Shown one piece after another: positions 1-7,541 of a DNA stretch of 64,000 nt. The notes beneath the pieces were generated by a model. That model did not search any database and was not told the origin of the DNA. It saw only the letters and a program-made list of their open reading frames with translations. The DNA comes from Acinetobacter sp. ANC 4558 (GTDB taxonomy: Bacteria > Pseudomonadota > Gammaproteobacteria > Pseudomonadales > Moraxellaceae). The stretch covers positions 62,001 to 126,000 of the forward strand of contig NZ_NEGH01000009.1 in the NCBI RefSeq assembly GCF_002135375.1. Reading direction: 5' to 3'. Position numbers and translations under genes: made by a program. Every line of letters begins with the position of its first letter. The first letter of the stretch is position 1.

Positions 1-225
1 CAAAAAACTTAAAAACATTGAAGAAAAGCCATAAGCCAGTAAAAAACTTGTCATCAACCAACCAAGTTTGGCTTTATCTTGCCCAATTCCCATTACATCG
101 AGAAAGGTTGAATCAGAAAAAAGTACGGCAATACTGATCTTGTCAAAAAAAGCCAGCACCACACAAATCATTAAGATGACTGCAGGTGTCCAATGTTTTA
201 TACCTGTTTTTATTTCATTTTCCAT
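1..225 (-). CDS. MFS transporter, N-terminal fragment (cut by left edge)
   Basis: The minus strand opens with an ATG at 225 preceded by an AAGGATG ribosome site and stays open for 75 codons to the window edge. The visible protein begins with a short polar stretch (MENEIKTGIKHW), a first membrane segment containing the FFDK..IS pattern common at the start of anion:cation symporter (ACS) type MFS carriers, a loop, and a second membrane segment with LLAYGFSSM. It is the last visible gene of the Rieske oxygenase operon, 45 bp after the reductase, so it is probably the uptake system for that pathway's aromatic acid. Substrate unknown; family assignment rests on the first 75 residues only. Confidence 0.75.
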   Translation of the reverse strand, partial: MENEIKTGIKHWTPAVILMICVVLAFFDKISIAVLFSDSTFLDVMGIGQDKAKLGWLMTSFLLAYGFSSMFLSFL

Positions 226-270
226 GGTACATCCTTTTAAATACGCATTAAGCGAGTTTTCCTAACTCGA

Positions 271-1479
271 CTATTTCAATTTCATTAAATTAAAATCAGG
301 ATCTTTTAATTGTTGTGGATCAAGTTCTTTCGCATTTGCTAACCATCTTTTGGCCAATTTCACAAATTTTCCTTCATTCACCGCAATCATATTAATGAGC
401 TGATTTTTTTCATTTAAATAGAAAAAGCTTTGTTGGTTCGGATCTGTTCCTCGTATCACGACCTGAGCCGTTTGATCAGGCTGATACACCCCTAAAATTT
501 GAATATTGCATTGATATTGATCTGACCATAACCAGGGAATATCTTCGTAACTTGTTAATTCACCAAGCATCGATTTGGCTGCTGAAATGGCTTGATTTTG
601 AGCATTTGCCCAAGACTGTATGCAGTAACCAAGCGTAGGATGTATCGCAACATCACCTGCTGCATAAACATCAGGATCGGATGATTGTCCAAACTCATTC
701 ACAACAATTCCATCTTTGACATGCAATTCTGCTTCTATAGCAAGTTCATTTGCAATTTCAGCTCCAGCACCGACCACAACACAATCAAACTCAGCAAAAC
801 TTAGTGTTGCATTAAAAACTTCAATATTTTGAGTTGAGGTTTCAATGAGATGTAATTCCGTTGCATTCAAATGTACCTTTGTGCCTGCATTCTCATGTAA
901 GTTCTTTAAATATTCAGAAACTTCTGGACTGACACTTCTGGCACATAAGCGAGAACCATACTCAAAAATTTCAACAGCTTTGCCTTGTTTACGCGCTGTT
1001 GCCGCAATTTCTAAACCAATCCAGCCACCGCCAACAACCGCAATTCTTTTTGCGTGTTGAAACTTCTGAGCTAAACTTTCACAGTCCTGAATATCTCTTA
1101 AGGTAAACACATTAACCATTGATCTCCACGCATTCACAGGAATACGTGCACGACTTCCCGTGGCAATTAAGAGCTTGTCATATGCTAACTTCTTACCACT
1201 TTCTAAATAGACATTTTTAGCCGTTTTATCGATTTTCACAGCATGATCTGGTTTATGCCAAATCACTGAAAAATCGTTAATTTGATCTGAAGTAAATAAA
1301 TTTAAACTTTCAACAGGTGCCTCTTTAGAAAGCACTTGCTTAGATAATGGAGGACGTTCGTAAAACACGTGATTTTCATTTGAAATGACATGAATTTCAC
1401 CATCATATCCTTGATTTCTCAAGGTATGAACTGCCCACCCTGCCGCTTGTCCTGCACCAACTATGACGATTTGATTCAT
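271..1479 (-). CDS. FAD/NAD(P)H-dependent ferredoxin reductase of a Rieske oxygenase system
   Basis: A 402-residue flavoprotein of the rhodocoxin/rubredoxin reductase type. It has an N-terminal FAD-binding GAGQAAG motif right at the start, the ERPPLSK segment typical of ferredoxin reductases near residue 50, a second dinucleotide fold with VVGGGWIGLE (NAD(P)H), and a C-terminal FAD-side motif VYAAGDVA. The start at 1479 is preferred over an upstream ATG at 1500 because a GGGGGA ribosome site lies 8 nt before it and the Rossmann strand begins immediately. It should pass electrons from NAD(P)H to the Rieske ferredoxin at 4617-4922 and on to the oxygenase at 3204-4271. It lies in the same operon, 27 bp downstream of the VOC dioxygenase gene. 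Confidence 0.88.
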   Translation of the reverse strand: MNQIVIVGAGQAAGWAVHTLRNQGYDGEIHVISNENHVFYERPPLSKQVLSKEAPVESLNLFTSDQINDFSVIWHKPDHAVKIDKTAKNVYLESGKKLAYDKLLIATGSRARIPVNAWRSMVNVFTLRDIQDCESLAQKFQHAKRIAVVGGGWIGLEIAATARKQGKAVEIFEYGSRLCARSVSPEVSEYLKNLHENAGTKVHLNATELHLIETSTQNIEVFNATLSFAEFDCVVVGAGAEIANELAIEAELHVKDGIVVNEFGQSSDPDVYAAGDVAIHPTLGYCIQSWANAQNQAISAAKSMLGELTSYEDIPWLWSDQYQCNIQILGVYQPDQTAQVVIRGTDPNQQSFFYLNEKNQLINMIAVNEGKFVKLAKRWLANAKELDPQQLKDPDFNLMKLK

Positions 1480-1506
1480 GTTGTTTTCCCCCAGTTTCAT
1501 GAGTAG

Positions 1507-2436
1507 CTATGCAGGTTTGACTTGACGACGAGTTTCATGGTCTAAACCACCCTCAATTGCCCATTCAGTGAATAATTCCAAACGATGCTCTTCTTCGCGT
1601 GGCACCCAATCTTCTGTCAAATAATCATCATTGGTGTAATACTCAAATGCGCCGCCTAAAGGAGAATGAACATACCAAAAATAAGCAGAAGAAATAGGAT
1701 GTCGACCTGGACCAATAAACGTAGACCAAGCTTGACGATTCATACTTAAACCACCACCTATCACTTCATGGATATCTCGAACAACAAATGCAACATGATT
1801 TAAACCAGCTGGTTTGTTCGGAACTGAAAGAAGAAATAAATCATGATGGAAACCTGTACCACGACAACGTAAAAAAGCACCGCGGTTGGTATATGCATCA
1901 GATAAATAAAAACCTAACTTTTCAATATAAAATGCTTGTGTTTTTGCTAAATCTGGTGTGAAAAATACAACATGTCCAATATCCACTGGTTCTGCTTTTT
2001 CATATACAGGACTCGCTGCATTAATCCGTTGAATATGACCAAATTGATTAATCCCCTCCGTTTTTACTTCAGAAATTTCTTTGGTAATCGTCTTTGCAAA
2101 AACAATCGTCATACCATTCGGATCTAGACACTGCACTTTCTCTGCGGTATGTGTGAATCTAGGCTCATGCTGTAAATTTTTACTTAAATGGATTAAATCT
2201 TGTTCACTCTCCACCCCCCATGTCACTTCACGAAGTGTAGATCCTGCCTCTATTGCTTGAGGTAAACGCTGATCTTCTAGGTCAAATACATAAATTTTGC
2301 AGCCATTTTGAGTTTGATATAAATCTGCATTATCAATATCTGAAGTCACTGCAGTTAAACCGAAATCGGTCAAAAATGTCTGTGTTTCTTTTCGATTTTC
2401 AACCCCAAATTTAAGAACCTCAATCCCTGTAATCAT
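1507..2436 (-). CDS. Extradiol-type ring-cleavage dioxygenase (VOC superfamily)
   Basis: A 309-residue two-domain VOC protein of the size of type I extradiol dioxygenases. The C-terminal domain shows the full 2-His-1-carboxylate metal set: His155 in DIGHVVFF, His214 in GLNHVAF and Glu265 in GGAFEYY. The N-terminal VOC domain (about residues 1-120) has degenerate metal positions, as in catechol 2,3-dioxygenases. It likely opens the catechol made by the Rieske oxygenase and the SDR dehydrogenase encoded just upstream (11 bp gap). The ring substrate cannot be read from the sequence, and no ring-fission hydrolase or aldolase is visible in the window. A non-dioxygenase VOC function is possible but less likely given the intact triad and context. 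Confidence 0.82.
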   Translation of the reverse strand: MITGIEVLKFGVENRKETQTFLTDFGLTAVTSDIDNADLYQTQNGCKIYVFDLEDQRLPQAIEAGSTLREVTWGVESEQDLIHLSKNLQHEPRFTHTAEKVQCLDPNGMTIVFAKTITKEISEVKTEGINQFGHIQRINAASPVYEKAEPVDIGHVVFFTPDLAKTQAFYIEKLGFYLSDAYTNRGAFLRCRGTGFHHDLFLLSVPNKPAGLNHVAFVVRDIHEVIGGGLSMNRQAWSTFIGPGRHPISSAYFWYVHSPLGGAFEYYTNDDYLTEDWVPREEEHRLELFTEWAIEGGLDHETRRQVKPA

Positions 2437-2446
2437 CCGTTACTCC

Positions 2447-3211
2447 TTAATTAAATACAAAGCCGCCGTTTACAGGAATATTTTGTCCTGTCACAAAAGA
2501 AGATAAATCTGATAGCAGATAAATCGCTGTGCCATTCACATCCTGTGGGAGTTGTTGTCGCTGTATTGCTCGTCCATTAACATATAAATCATGTCGAGCT
2601 TGTGGAACATATTCTGTAGCTTCTACCAGTGTTAATCCTGGGCTAATGGTATTGACACAAATATTGTCAGTGCCTAACTCTCTCGCCATTGAGCGCGTCA
2701 TTGAAATTAATGCACCTTTACTTGCGACATAAGCCATTAATCGCTCAGCTCCCCACATTGCGGTATCCGAGGCAATATTGACAATTTTTCCTGCACCTGA
2801 CTTTTTCAAATGTGGAACACAAGCTTGCGTCACTAACCAAGTACCTTTGACATTCACCGTCATCACACGATCCCAAAGTGACTCGTCATACTCCATGAGC
2901 GTAACACCACCAACCCCAGTTGCTAAAGCTGCACAATTGATTAAGCCATCCAAACCAGAAAGTTGTTTAACTGCTATTTTTACTGCTGTTTGAATTGATT
3001 CTTTTTGTGTCAAATCAATCGTAACAGCGGAAACTTTCAAGCCTTGACTTGAAAGTGCTAAAGCTTCATGTTGCACAAGCTCAGTTAAAATATCGGCCAT
3101 CACAACCGATGCACCAGCTTCAGCTATTGCTTGAGCAAAATCACGTCCTAAGCCACGAGCCGCGCCAGTGACTAAAATACGCTTACCTGCCAAAATAGGT
3201 GAACTAACCAT
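2447..3211 (-). CDS. Short-chain dehydrogenase, probable cis-dihydrodiol dehydrogenase
   Basis: A 254-residue classical SDR. The cofactor motif TGAARGLG is at residues 15-22, and an acidic residue after the second strand (MAD, Asp40) favours NAD. NCAA lies near 92-95, and the catalytic Ser148 and Tyr161-x3-Lys165 are all present. The C-terminus VNGGFVFN is typical. Its start overlaps the end of the Rieske oxygenase gene by 8 bp, so the two are translationally coupled. Positioned between a ring-hydroxylating oxygenase and an extradiol dioxygenase, it most likely re-aromatises a cis-dihydrodiol to a catechol. That role is inferred from context; the family fold alone would fit many alcohols. Confidence 0.85.
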   Translation of the reverse strand: MVSSPILAGKRILVTGAARGLGRDFAQAIAEAGASVVMADILTELVQHEALALSSQGLKVSAVTIDLTQKESIQTAVKIAVKQLSGLDGLINCAALATGVGGVTLMEYDESLWDRVMTVNVKGTWLVTQACVPHLKKSGAGKIVNIASDTAMWGAERLMAYVASKGALISMTRSMARELGTDNICVNTISPGLTLVEATEYVPQARHDLYVNGRAIQRQQLPQDVNGTAIYLLSDLSSFVTGQNIPVNGGFVFN

Positions 3212-4271
3212 TAGAAGCTTCCTTCATTTCAATCCGGTTTTCTTCTTGTGTTTCTCGAAGTGCAGTAATTTTCTTAATTTGTTTTTCAGCTTCTTTTTTC
3301 ATTAAACGACGTAAACGAGATAGCCCCACATCATGCTGATATAAGAATTCATGTTGACGTGCATTCGGTGCTAAATTCTCAAGAATAATTCGATCTTGTT
3401 CTAAAACATCCCAATGTAGTTTTTCTAAATGATTACGATATAAGAAACGCCACACATTACGCTGCCAACCAGAAACTTTGCGACAACGCCAGAAGAACAC
3501 ACGCGTATTTTTTTCATCAATCGGTGTTGCAAATCCGACGATCCAAAACTCTCCACCTGGACCAAATGATTTACGATAAGGAATTGATAACCGCAACCAA
3601 GCCGCGCCTGTTTGACCATATTCAACCCAGTCAAAATTCACACCTGTTTGACCTTCTTTTTCAAAAATAAAACCATTCTTTGTAGAACGATGTTTCATTT
3701 CAGCAGTGCGTTCACCATCTGCCATTGAGTGCGAGGTGCAATGTAAATAGGTACCATGCATTGGATCCATCACATTATCTACCGCATATTGATGATTGAC
3801 CTTCCAGTCTGCCATGCAGAGAAATGAGCTCCATGCTTCATCTGCCAATTGATCAGGTAAAATTAATTCTGCAGGTGCTTCAGCATCATCGAGACCAAAC
3901 CAAATAAAAATAGCATCATGCTGTTCTAAAACCTGATAACTTTTAACACAATCACTGCCTTTTAATGGGCAATCATGGACTGCTGGCACATCCTCAACAA
4001 TACCATCATGCCTAACTTCTACACCGTGATACCAACACGCGACTCGATTTCCTAAATTCCAACCTAAAGATAATCGGGCACCTCGGTGCGGACAGCGATC
4101 TTCCAAAGCATGTACCTGACCTTGATCATCACGCCATACCACAATATTTTCGCCTAAACGTGTAATTCCCACTGGATTGGATGCCACTTCCCAACTTGCC
4201 AATACTGGATACCATTGGTCACGCAAACCAAGGTCTAAATATTTTTCAACATTCATTTCTGCAATCGTCAT
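3204..4271 (-). CDS. Rieske non-heme iron aromatic ring-hydroxylating oxygenase, alpha subunit
   Basis: This is the oxygenase component. The Rieske [2Fe-2S] motif is CPHRGA with Cys62 and His64 and CWYHG with Cys81 and His84 (numbered from an ATG at 4277). The mononuclear iron site NVMDPMHGTYLH provides His174 and His179, with a probable Asp295 ligand in VLEQDR. At about 355 residues and without a beta-subunit gene nearby it resembles the three-component alpha-only oxygenases (carbazole or 2-oxoquinoline oxygenase type) rather than benzoate-type alpha-beta enzymes. The ATG at 4271 is preferred because an AGGA site is 9 nt upstream; from 4277 the spacing is only 3. Substrate unknown. The separate ferredoxin and reductase genes flank it in the same operon. 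Confidence 0.9.
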   Translation of the reverse strand: MTIAEMNVEKYLDLGLRDQWYPVLASWEVASNPVGITRLGENIVVWRDDQGQVHALEDRCPHRGARLSLGWNLGNRVACWYHGVEVRHDGIVEDVPAVHDCPLKGSDCVKSYQVLEQHDAIFIWFGLDDAEAPAELILPDQLADEAWSSFLCMADWKVNHQYAVDNVMDPMHGTYLHCTSHSMADGERTAEMKHRSTKNGFIFEKEGQTGVNFDWVEYGQTGAAWLRLSIPYRKSFGPGGEFWIVGFATPIDEKNTRVFFWRCRKVSGWQRNVWRFLYRNHLEKLHWDVLEQDRIILENLAPNARQHEFLYQHDVGLSRLRRLMKKEAEKQIKKITALRETQEENRIEMKEASNG

Positions 4272-4292
4272 GATCATATGTCCTTATAACCG

Positions 4293-4592
4293 TTAATATC
4301 CTAAGCGCTGCATTTCAGCGGTAAAATTTTCAACTGTCCATAAGTCGCCAGACTCATTTCGAAAATCTTGTTGATTTAAAGCTGCAACCAAGTCATTTAA
4401 TTCCGTTACATCATTCGTAAATGCCTGAATTAATTGTTGAACAAAATTCTGTTCATAAAGGCTTGGCTCTTTATAACGGTTTTGCCATACCAAATGCTCT
4501 ACTTGTCCTGGAATCTGAATATTGTTAATTCCAGCTTCACTTGATGGTACCGAATTAATCCATCTTGCTAGCTTTTCATTAAATTGCTTCAT
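4293..4592 (-). CDS. Small helical protein of Rieske operons (recombinase-like HTH type)
   Basis: A 99-residue acidic, helix-rich protein without membrane segment or cysteine. It resembles small proteins annotated as recombinase-like helix-turn-helix domain that accompany Rieske oxygenases; I recall the family only by its genomic habit, so this is tentative. Conserved-looking features are the N-terminal LARWINSVP stretch, the aromatic WQNRYKEPS segment near 35-43, and a C-terminal WTVENFTAEMQRLGY helix. It lies between the ferredoxin (24 bp gap) and oxygenase genes (21 bp gap), so it is co-transcribed and may serve assembly or protein-protein contact rather than DNA binding. Function unproven. 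Confidence 0.6.
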   Translation of the reverse strand: MKQFNEKLARWINSVPSSEAGINNIQIPGQVEHLVWQNRYKEPSLYEQNFVQQLIQAFTNDVTELNDLVAALNQQDFRNESGDLWTVENFTAEMQRLGY

Positions 4593-4616
4593 GCGATAAA
4601 TTCCTTATTATTCATA

Positions 4617-4922
4617 TTAAAGTTGAATCTGAATTTCATGATCTTCAACTCGGACTGGATATGTACATAAGTCTCTACATCCTGGTCCACTTTCTAAACG
4701 TCCTGTTGGAATATCAAAAATTGCCTCATGTAATGGACATTCAACCGTTGAGTCCTCTATAAAACCTTCTGTGAGTAAGGCAAAAGCATGTGGGCAGACG
4801 TTTTCAATCGCATAATATTGCTCATTGATTAAAAAAACGCCTATTTTTTTATTCTCAACTTCAATTGCCTTTGGCTCTTCCTCAGCAATCTCTTCTACCT
4901 TACATACTGAAATCCAATTCAT
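4617..4922 (-). CDS. Rieske [2Fe-2S] ferredoxin
   Basis: A 101-residue soluble Rieske ferredoxin with the complete cluster motif CPH (Cys43, His45) and CPLH (Cys62, His65), about the size of biphenyl/naphthalene dioxygenase ferredoxins. It is the first gene of the minus-strand operon and should shuttle single electrons from the FAD reductase (271-1479) to the oxygenase (3204-4271). The loop NVCPHAFALL is a variant of the usual CTH/CPHxxxxL spacing but keeps all four ligands. Start at 4922 faces the IclR gene across a 266-bp intergenic promoter region. Confidence 0.9.
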   Translation of the reverse strand: MNWISVCKVEEIAEEEPKAIEVENKKIGVFLINEQYYAIENVCPHAFALLTEGFIEDSTVECPLHEAIFDIPTGRLESGPGCRDLCTYPVRVEDHEIQIQL

Positions 4923-5188
4923 GAGCCCACTCCATGTTTCATATACAAAACTTTATTTAATATTTAAAACTTATATCCAGAATAGTATTTTGATCAAAGA
5001 TTTGTCAACTTATATTTTTCATTTAATATGAATGAGTTAATGATATTTAATATTATGTTACGTTTTATATGTAATATATTGTTTTGTATATAAACATTGT
5101 TTAGCTTTAATGAAATGGTTAAAATAAGAGATATACATGTTCTTGTTATAAGACATAGCCAATTTAATTAAGTAAAAGGGAGCAATAT
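4923..5188 (+). promoter_or_regulatory. Divergent promoter region, Rieske operon / IclR regulator
   Basis: This 266-bp very AT-rich interval separates the minus-strand Rieske operon from the plus-strand IclR gene and must hold both promoters. It contains imperfect symmetric tracts, for example GTTAC (5058-5062) facing GTAAT (5071-5075), and TTTATAT/ATATAAA arms between about 5064 and 5094. Any of these could be the IclR operator, but none is a clean match to a known box. Placement as the control region is inferred from gene arrangement. Confidence 0.5.
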
Positions 5189-6007
5189 ATGAGCTCATAT
5201 TCCTCAGAACTATCTCTGGATATAGAACAAGAAAAAAATCAAGAAGAACGTTATCTCGTTCCAGGCCTAGTTCGAGGTTTAGCTGTATTAAATTTATTTG
5301 ATCGTGTTCATCAAGAAATGACAATTTCAGAAATTGCTGAAAAATTAGAGATTAATCGTTCAAGTGCTTTTCGCTTAATTTATACATTAGAATCTTGTGG
5401 CTATCTTAGAAAAATGTCACAAAAAACTTATGCATTGGATAGTAATGTCATGAAGTTAGGATTTAATAGTCTTTCTGAAATGTCACTCATTGAGCTTGCA
5501 ATGCCTATTCTAAAAGAATTGAGGGATCATGTCAGAATTGCGGTACATCTCTCTATACTTGAAGACACCAACATCTTATTTATTCATAACTTACAATCAA
5601 CGGAATTATTTACCAGTAACATTCATATTGGAACAAGATGGCCAGCACATGCCACAGTTATTGGACAACTTTTACTTTCACGATTATCTAAGACTGAGAT
5701 TCAAGAGCGATATGCTCATTTTCAAAAATGGGATGTTTTTTCTGAACGAACCCCTAAAAACTTAGATGCTCTACTAGAGCGTCTTGATTTTGTTAAAAAT
5801 CAACCTTATATGGTCAGTTGGGGGCACTATAATACGGATATGGCTGCTTGTGCGGCACCTATTTTTAATCAAGCAAACCAAGAAATGGTCGCTGTTCTCT
5901 CTGTAAGTTGCCCAATTAGTACCTATAATGAATCAGAATTTCATGGCAAAGTGGCGGAATCAGTCATTCTGGCTGCCCAGAAAATTTCAAAATTTATTTA
6001 TAAATAA
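5189..6007 (+). CDS. IclR family transcriptional regulator
   Basis: A 272-residue IclR-type regulator. An N-terminal winged HTH runs from about residue 28 to 90 (MTISEIAEKLEINRSSAFRLIYTLESCGYL), followed by the effector-binding domain (about 105-265) with the characteristic late segment AACAAPIFNQ. A strong AAAAGGGAG ribosome site precedes the ATG. It is transcribed away from the Rieske oxygenase operon, the usual arrangement for IclR regulators of aromatic catabolism (PcaR/PobR/CatR types), so it most likely controls that operon in response to the pathway substrate or an intermediate. Activator or repressor role cannot be told from sequence. Confidence 0.9.
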   Translation: MSSYSSELSLDIEQEKNQEERYLVPGLVRGLAVLNLFDRVHQEMTISEIAEKLEINRSSAFRLIYTLESCGYLRKMSQKTYALDSNVMKLGFNSLSEMSLIELAMPILKELRDHVRIAVHLSILEDTNILFIHNLQSTELFTSNIHIGTRWPAHATVIGQLLLSRLSKTEIQERYAHFQKWDVFSERTPKNLDALLERLDFVKNQPYMVSWGHYNTDMAACAAPIFNQANQEMVAVLSVSCPISTYNESEFHGKVAESVILAAQKISKFIYK

Positions 6008-6021
6008 TTTTAAGTGAAAAA

Positions 6022-6052
6022 AATCGTACAAATTATCAATATTTGTACGATT
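6022..6052. terminator. Bidirectional hairpin terminator
   Basis: A perfect 12-bp inverted repeat (AATCGTACAAAT and its complement, loop TATCAAT) sits between the ends of the IclR gene and the convergent outer-membrane gene. A-rich sequence on one side and T-rich on the other fit use in both directions. Confidence 0.65.
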
Positions 6053-6182
6053 CTTAAAAACATCATCATCGATAAAAGCGATGCTTCTATGATTTGTATA
6101 AAATAATCAATACATATAACTGTTCATTTTCTTTCACGTTTAATCATTGAAATCTCATGCATATAAAGTTCATATCAATGAA

Positions 6183-7484
6183 TTAAAAACTGTACTGTAA
6201 AATGAGCTGAGCATAGGTATTGGTTTTCGTATTCGAAACTTGCGTTCCTAAATTATCTAAATCCTTTTTGGGTTTATAAAAACCAATCAATGGAATAACA
6301 TTCATATTTTTGAATGGTTCCCATACGGCAAACAGATCTATTTCATGCCCATTTAAATTTTTCTCCTGCTTCTTAATGGTATTGTATTGATAGGCTAATA
6401 CACCTAGATGCAAATTTTCCATGACAGAGGCTTGTAAGGAAATTTGTTGGATACGTGCATTGCTATTAAATGGTCCAGCATAGTTCCCTGCAACTTCACC
6501 TTGGAACCACGTGCCAAATCCTGCATCGGTATTCCCATAAAAAAGTGGATCATAATGTTCAGAGAATGATGAGTAGCGATATCCTATAGTAGGTGTATAC
6601 TTCACTTGATCAAAAGTGTAGTTTGTCGCAACATACCAAGCATTTTCTCGTTCACTTTTTTTCTTCTGATGAACGTATTCACCTTTTATATCAAACTGTT
6701 CTGTTAGTTGATGTTTTGCTCGTATGGAAACATCCTTTAAATGCTTACGATCTGATTTATTTAACGGATCATCAACATCTAAAATTTGCAAATACATCAA
6801 ACCAAAATCACTTTGATTATATTTATATTGCCAATCTGTTGCCCAAAACTTAGCTTTATTCTGTGCTTTATTATTTGATTTCAAATAATACCAATGTGTT
6901 TTAAAATTTTCGTTCAATTGAACATTGACGTTCGTTGTGAAATCAAAGCTTTGCTGTGCAGCTAAATAATAACCACCACCACGATAAAGTTCACCATCTG
7001 CCAGCGCTTTACCTACATTTAATGCATCTCCTGCAACAATGAATCCATCTGCAATGACAATTTTTTGACGCCCAATACTTCCATCAATAGCTGGATAATT
7101 TTCATGTTTATTCTTCCAACCTAAACTCCATTCATCTAATACTGTTTTACGCTCTTTACCTGAAGTAAATCCACCTGCATCACCATCACCAAAGGTTGCT
7201 GTGCTAATACCAACAAGATTTGCAAATAAAGTTGAATTGGTCAGTTCATATTCACTTTTAATGCCGTATTTAATATAACCCTCTTGCCAAGATGCAGATC
7301 CTGTTGCTGCTGGATCATTATAGCTTTTGTCGCTATGAAACATGGCATAGGTTAACTCTAGCGTGGGTTTGATGCTCAATCCTTCTGGCAAGGATATTTG
7401 GGCTTGTACTTGCGTCCCTACAAGTATCAATGTTGCCAACATTGAAGATTGTTTTAGTCTTCTTTTCATCCTGTACATTCTCAT
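6183..7484 (-). CDS. Outer-membrane beta-barrel protein (alginate-export/porin-like)
   Basis: A 433-residue precursor. A basic start (MKRRLKQSS) and hydrophobic stretch end in VQAQ, a good signal peptidase I site. The mature part is rich in alternating aromatic/polar strands and ends in LILQYSF, the terminal aromatic signature of Gram-negative outer-membrane barrels. It resembles the AlgE-like/alginate-export class of porins I know from Acinetobacter and Pseudomonas, but the solute is unknown. ATGs at 7484, 7478 and 7469 are all possible; 7469 gives the most typical signal peptide, and none has a good ribosome site. It lies downstream of tynA on the same strand but is separated by a strong terminator, so it probably has its own promoter. 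A role in amine uptake is only contextual. Confidence 0.75.
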   Translation of the reverse strand: MRMYRMKRRLKQSSMLATLILVGTQVQAQISLPEGLSIKPTLELTYAMFHSDKSYNDPAATGSASWQEGYIKYGIKSEYELTNSTLFANLVGISTATFGDGDAGGFTSGKERKTVLDEWSLGWKNKHENYPAIDGSIGRQKIVIADGFIVAGDALNVGKALADGELYRGGGYYLAAQQSFDFTTNVNVQLNENFKTHWYYLKSNNKAQNKAKFWATDWQYKYNQSDFGLMYLQILDVDDPLNKSDRKHLKDVSIRAKHQLTEQFDIKGEYVHQKKKSERENAWYVATNYTFDQVKYTPTIGYRYSSFSEHYDPLFYGNTDAGFGTWFQGEVAGNYAGPFNSNARIQQISLQASVMENLHLGVLAYQYNTIKKQEKNLNGHEIDLFAVWEPFKNMNVIPLIGFYKPKKDLDNLGTQVSNTKTNTYAQLILQYSF

Positions 7485-7504
7485 GTTTTATAAAATAAAA
7501 AAAA

Positions 7505-7531
7505 TTAGGATCAATATCGTATTGATCCTAA
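7505..7531 (-). terminator. Intrinsic terminator of tynA
   Basis: Perfect 11-bp stem (TTAGGATCAAT and complement) with a 5-nt loop, followed on the minus strand by a run of eight or more T. It begins 11 bp after the tynA stop codon. Confidence 0.85.
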
Positions 7532-7541
7532 TGGAGAAATT

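Noticed and set aside
5058..5324. Open reading frame of 88 codons on the minus strand over the IclR start and promoter
   Set aside because: It overlaps the well-supported IclR gene antisense, has no ribosome site and a low-complexity product.
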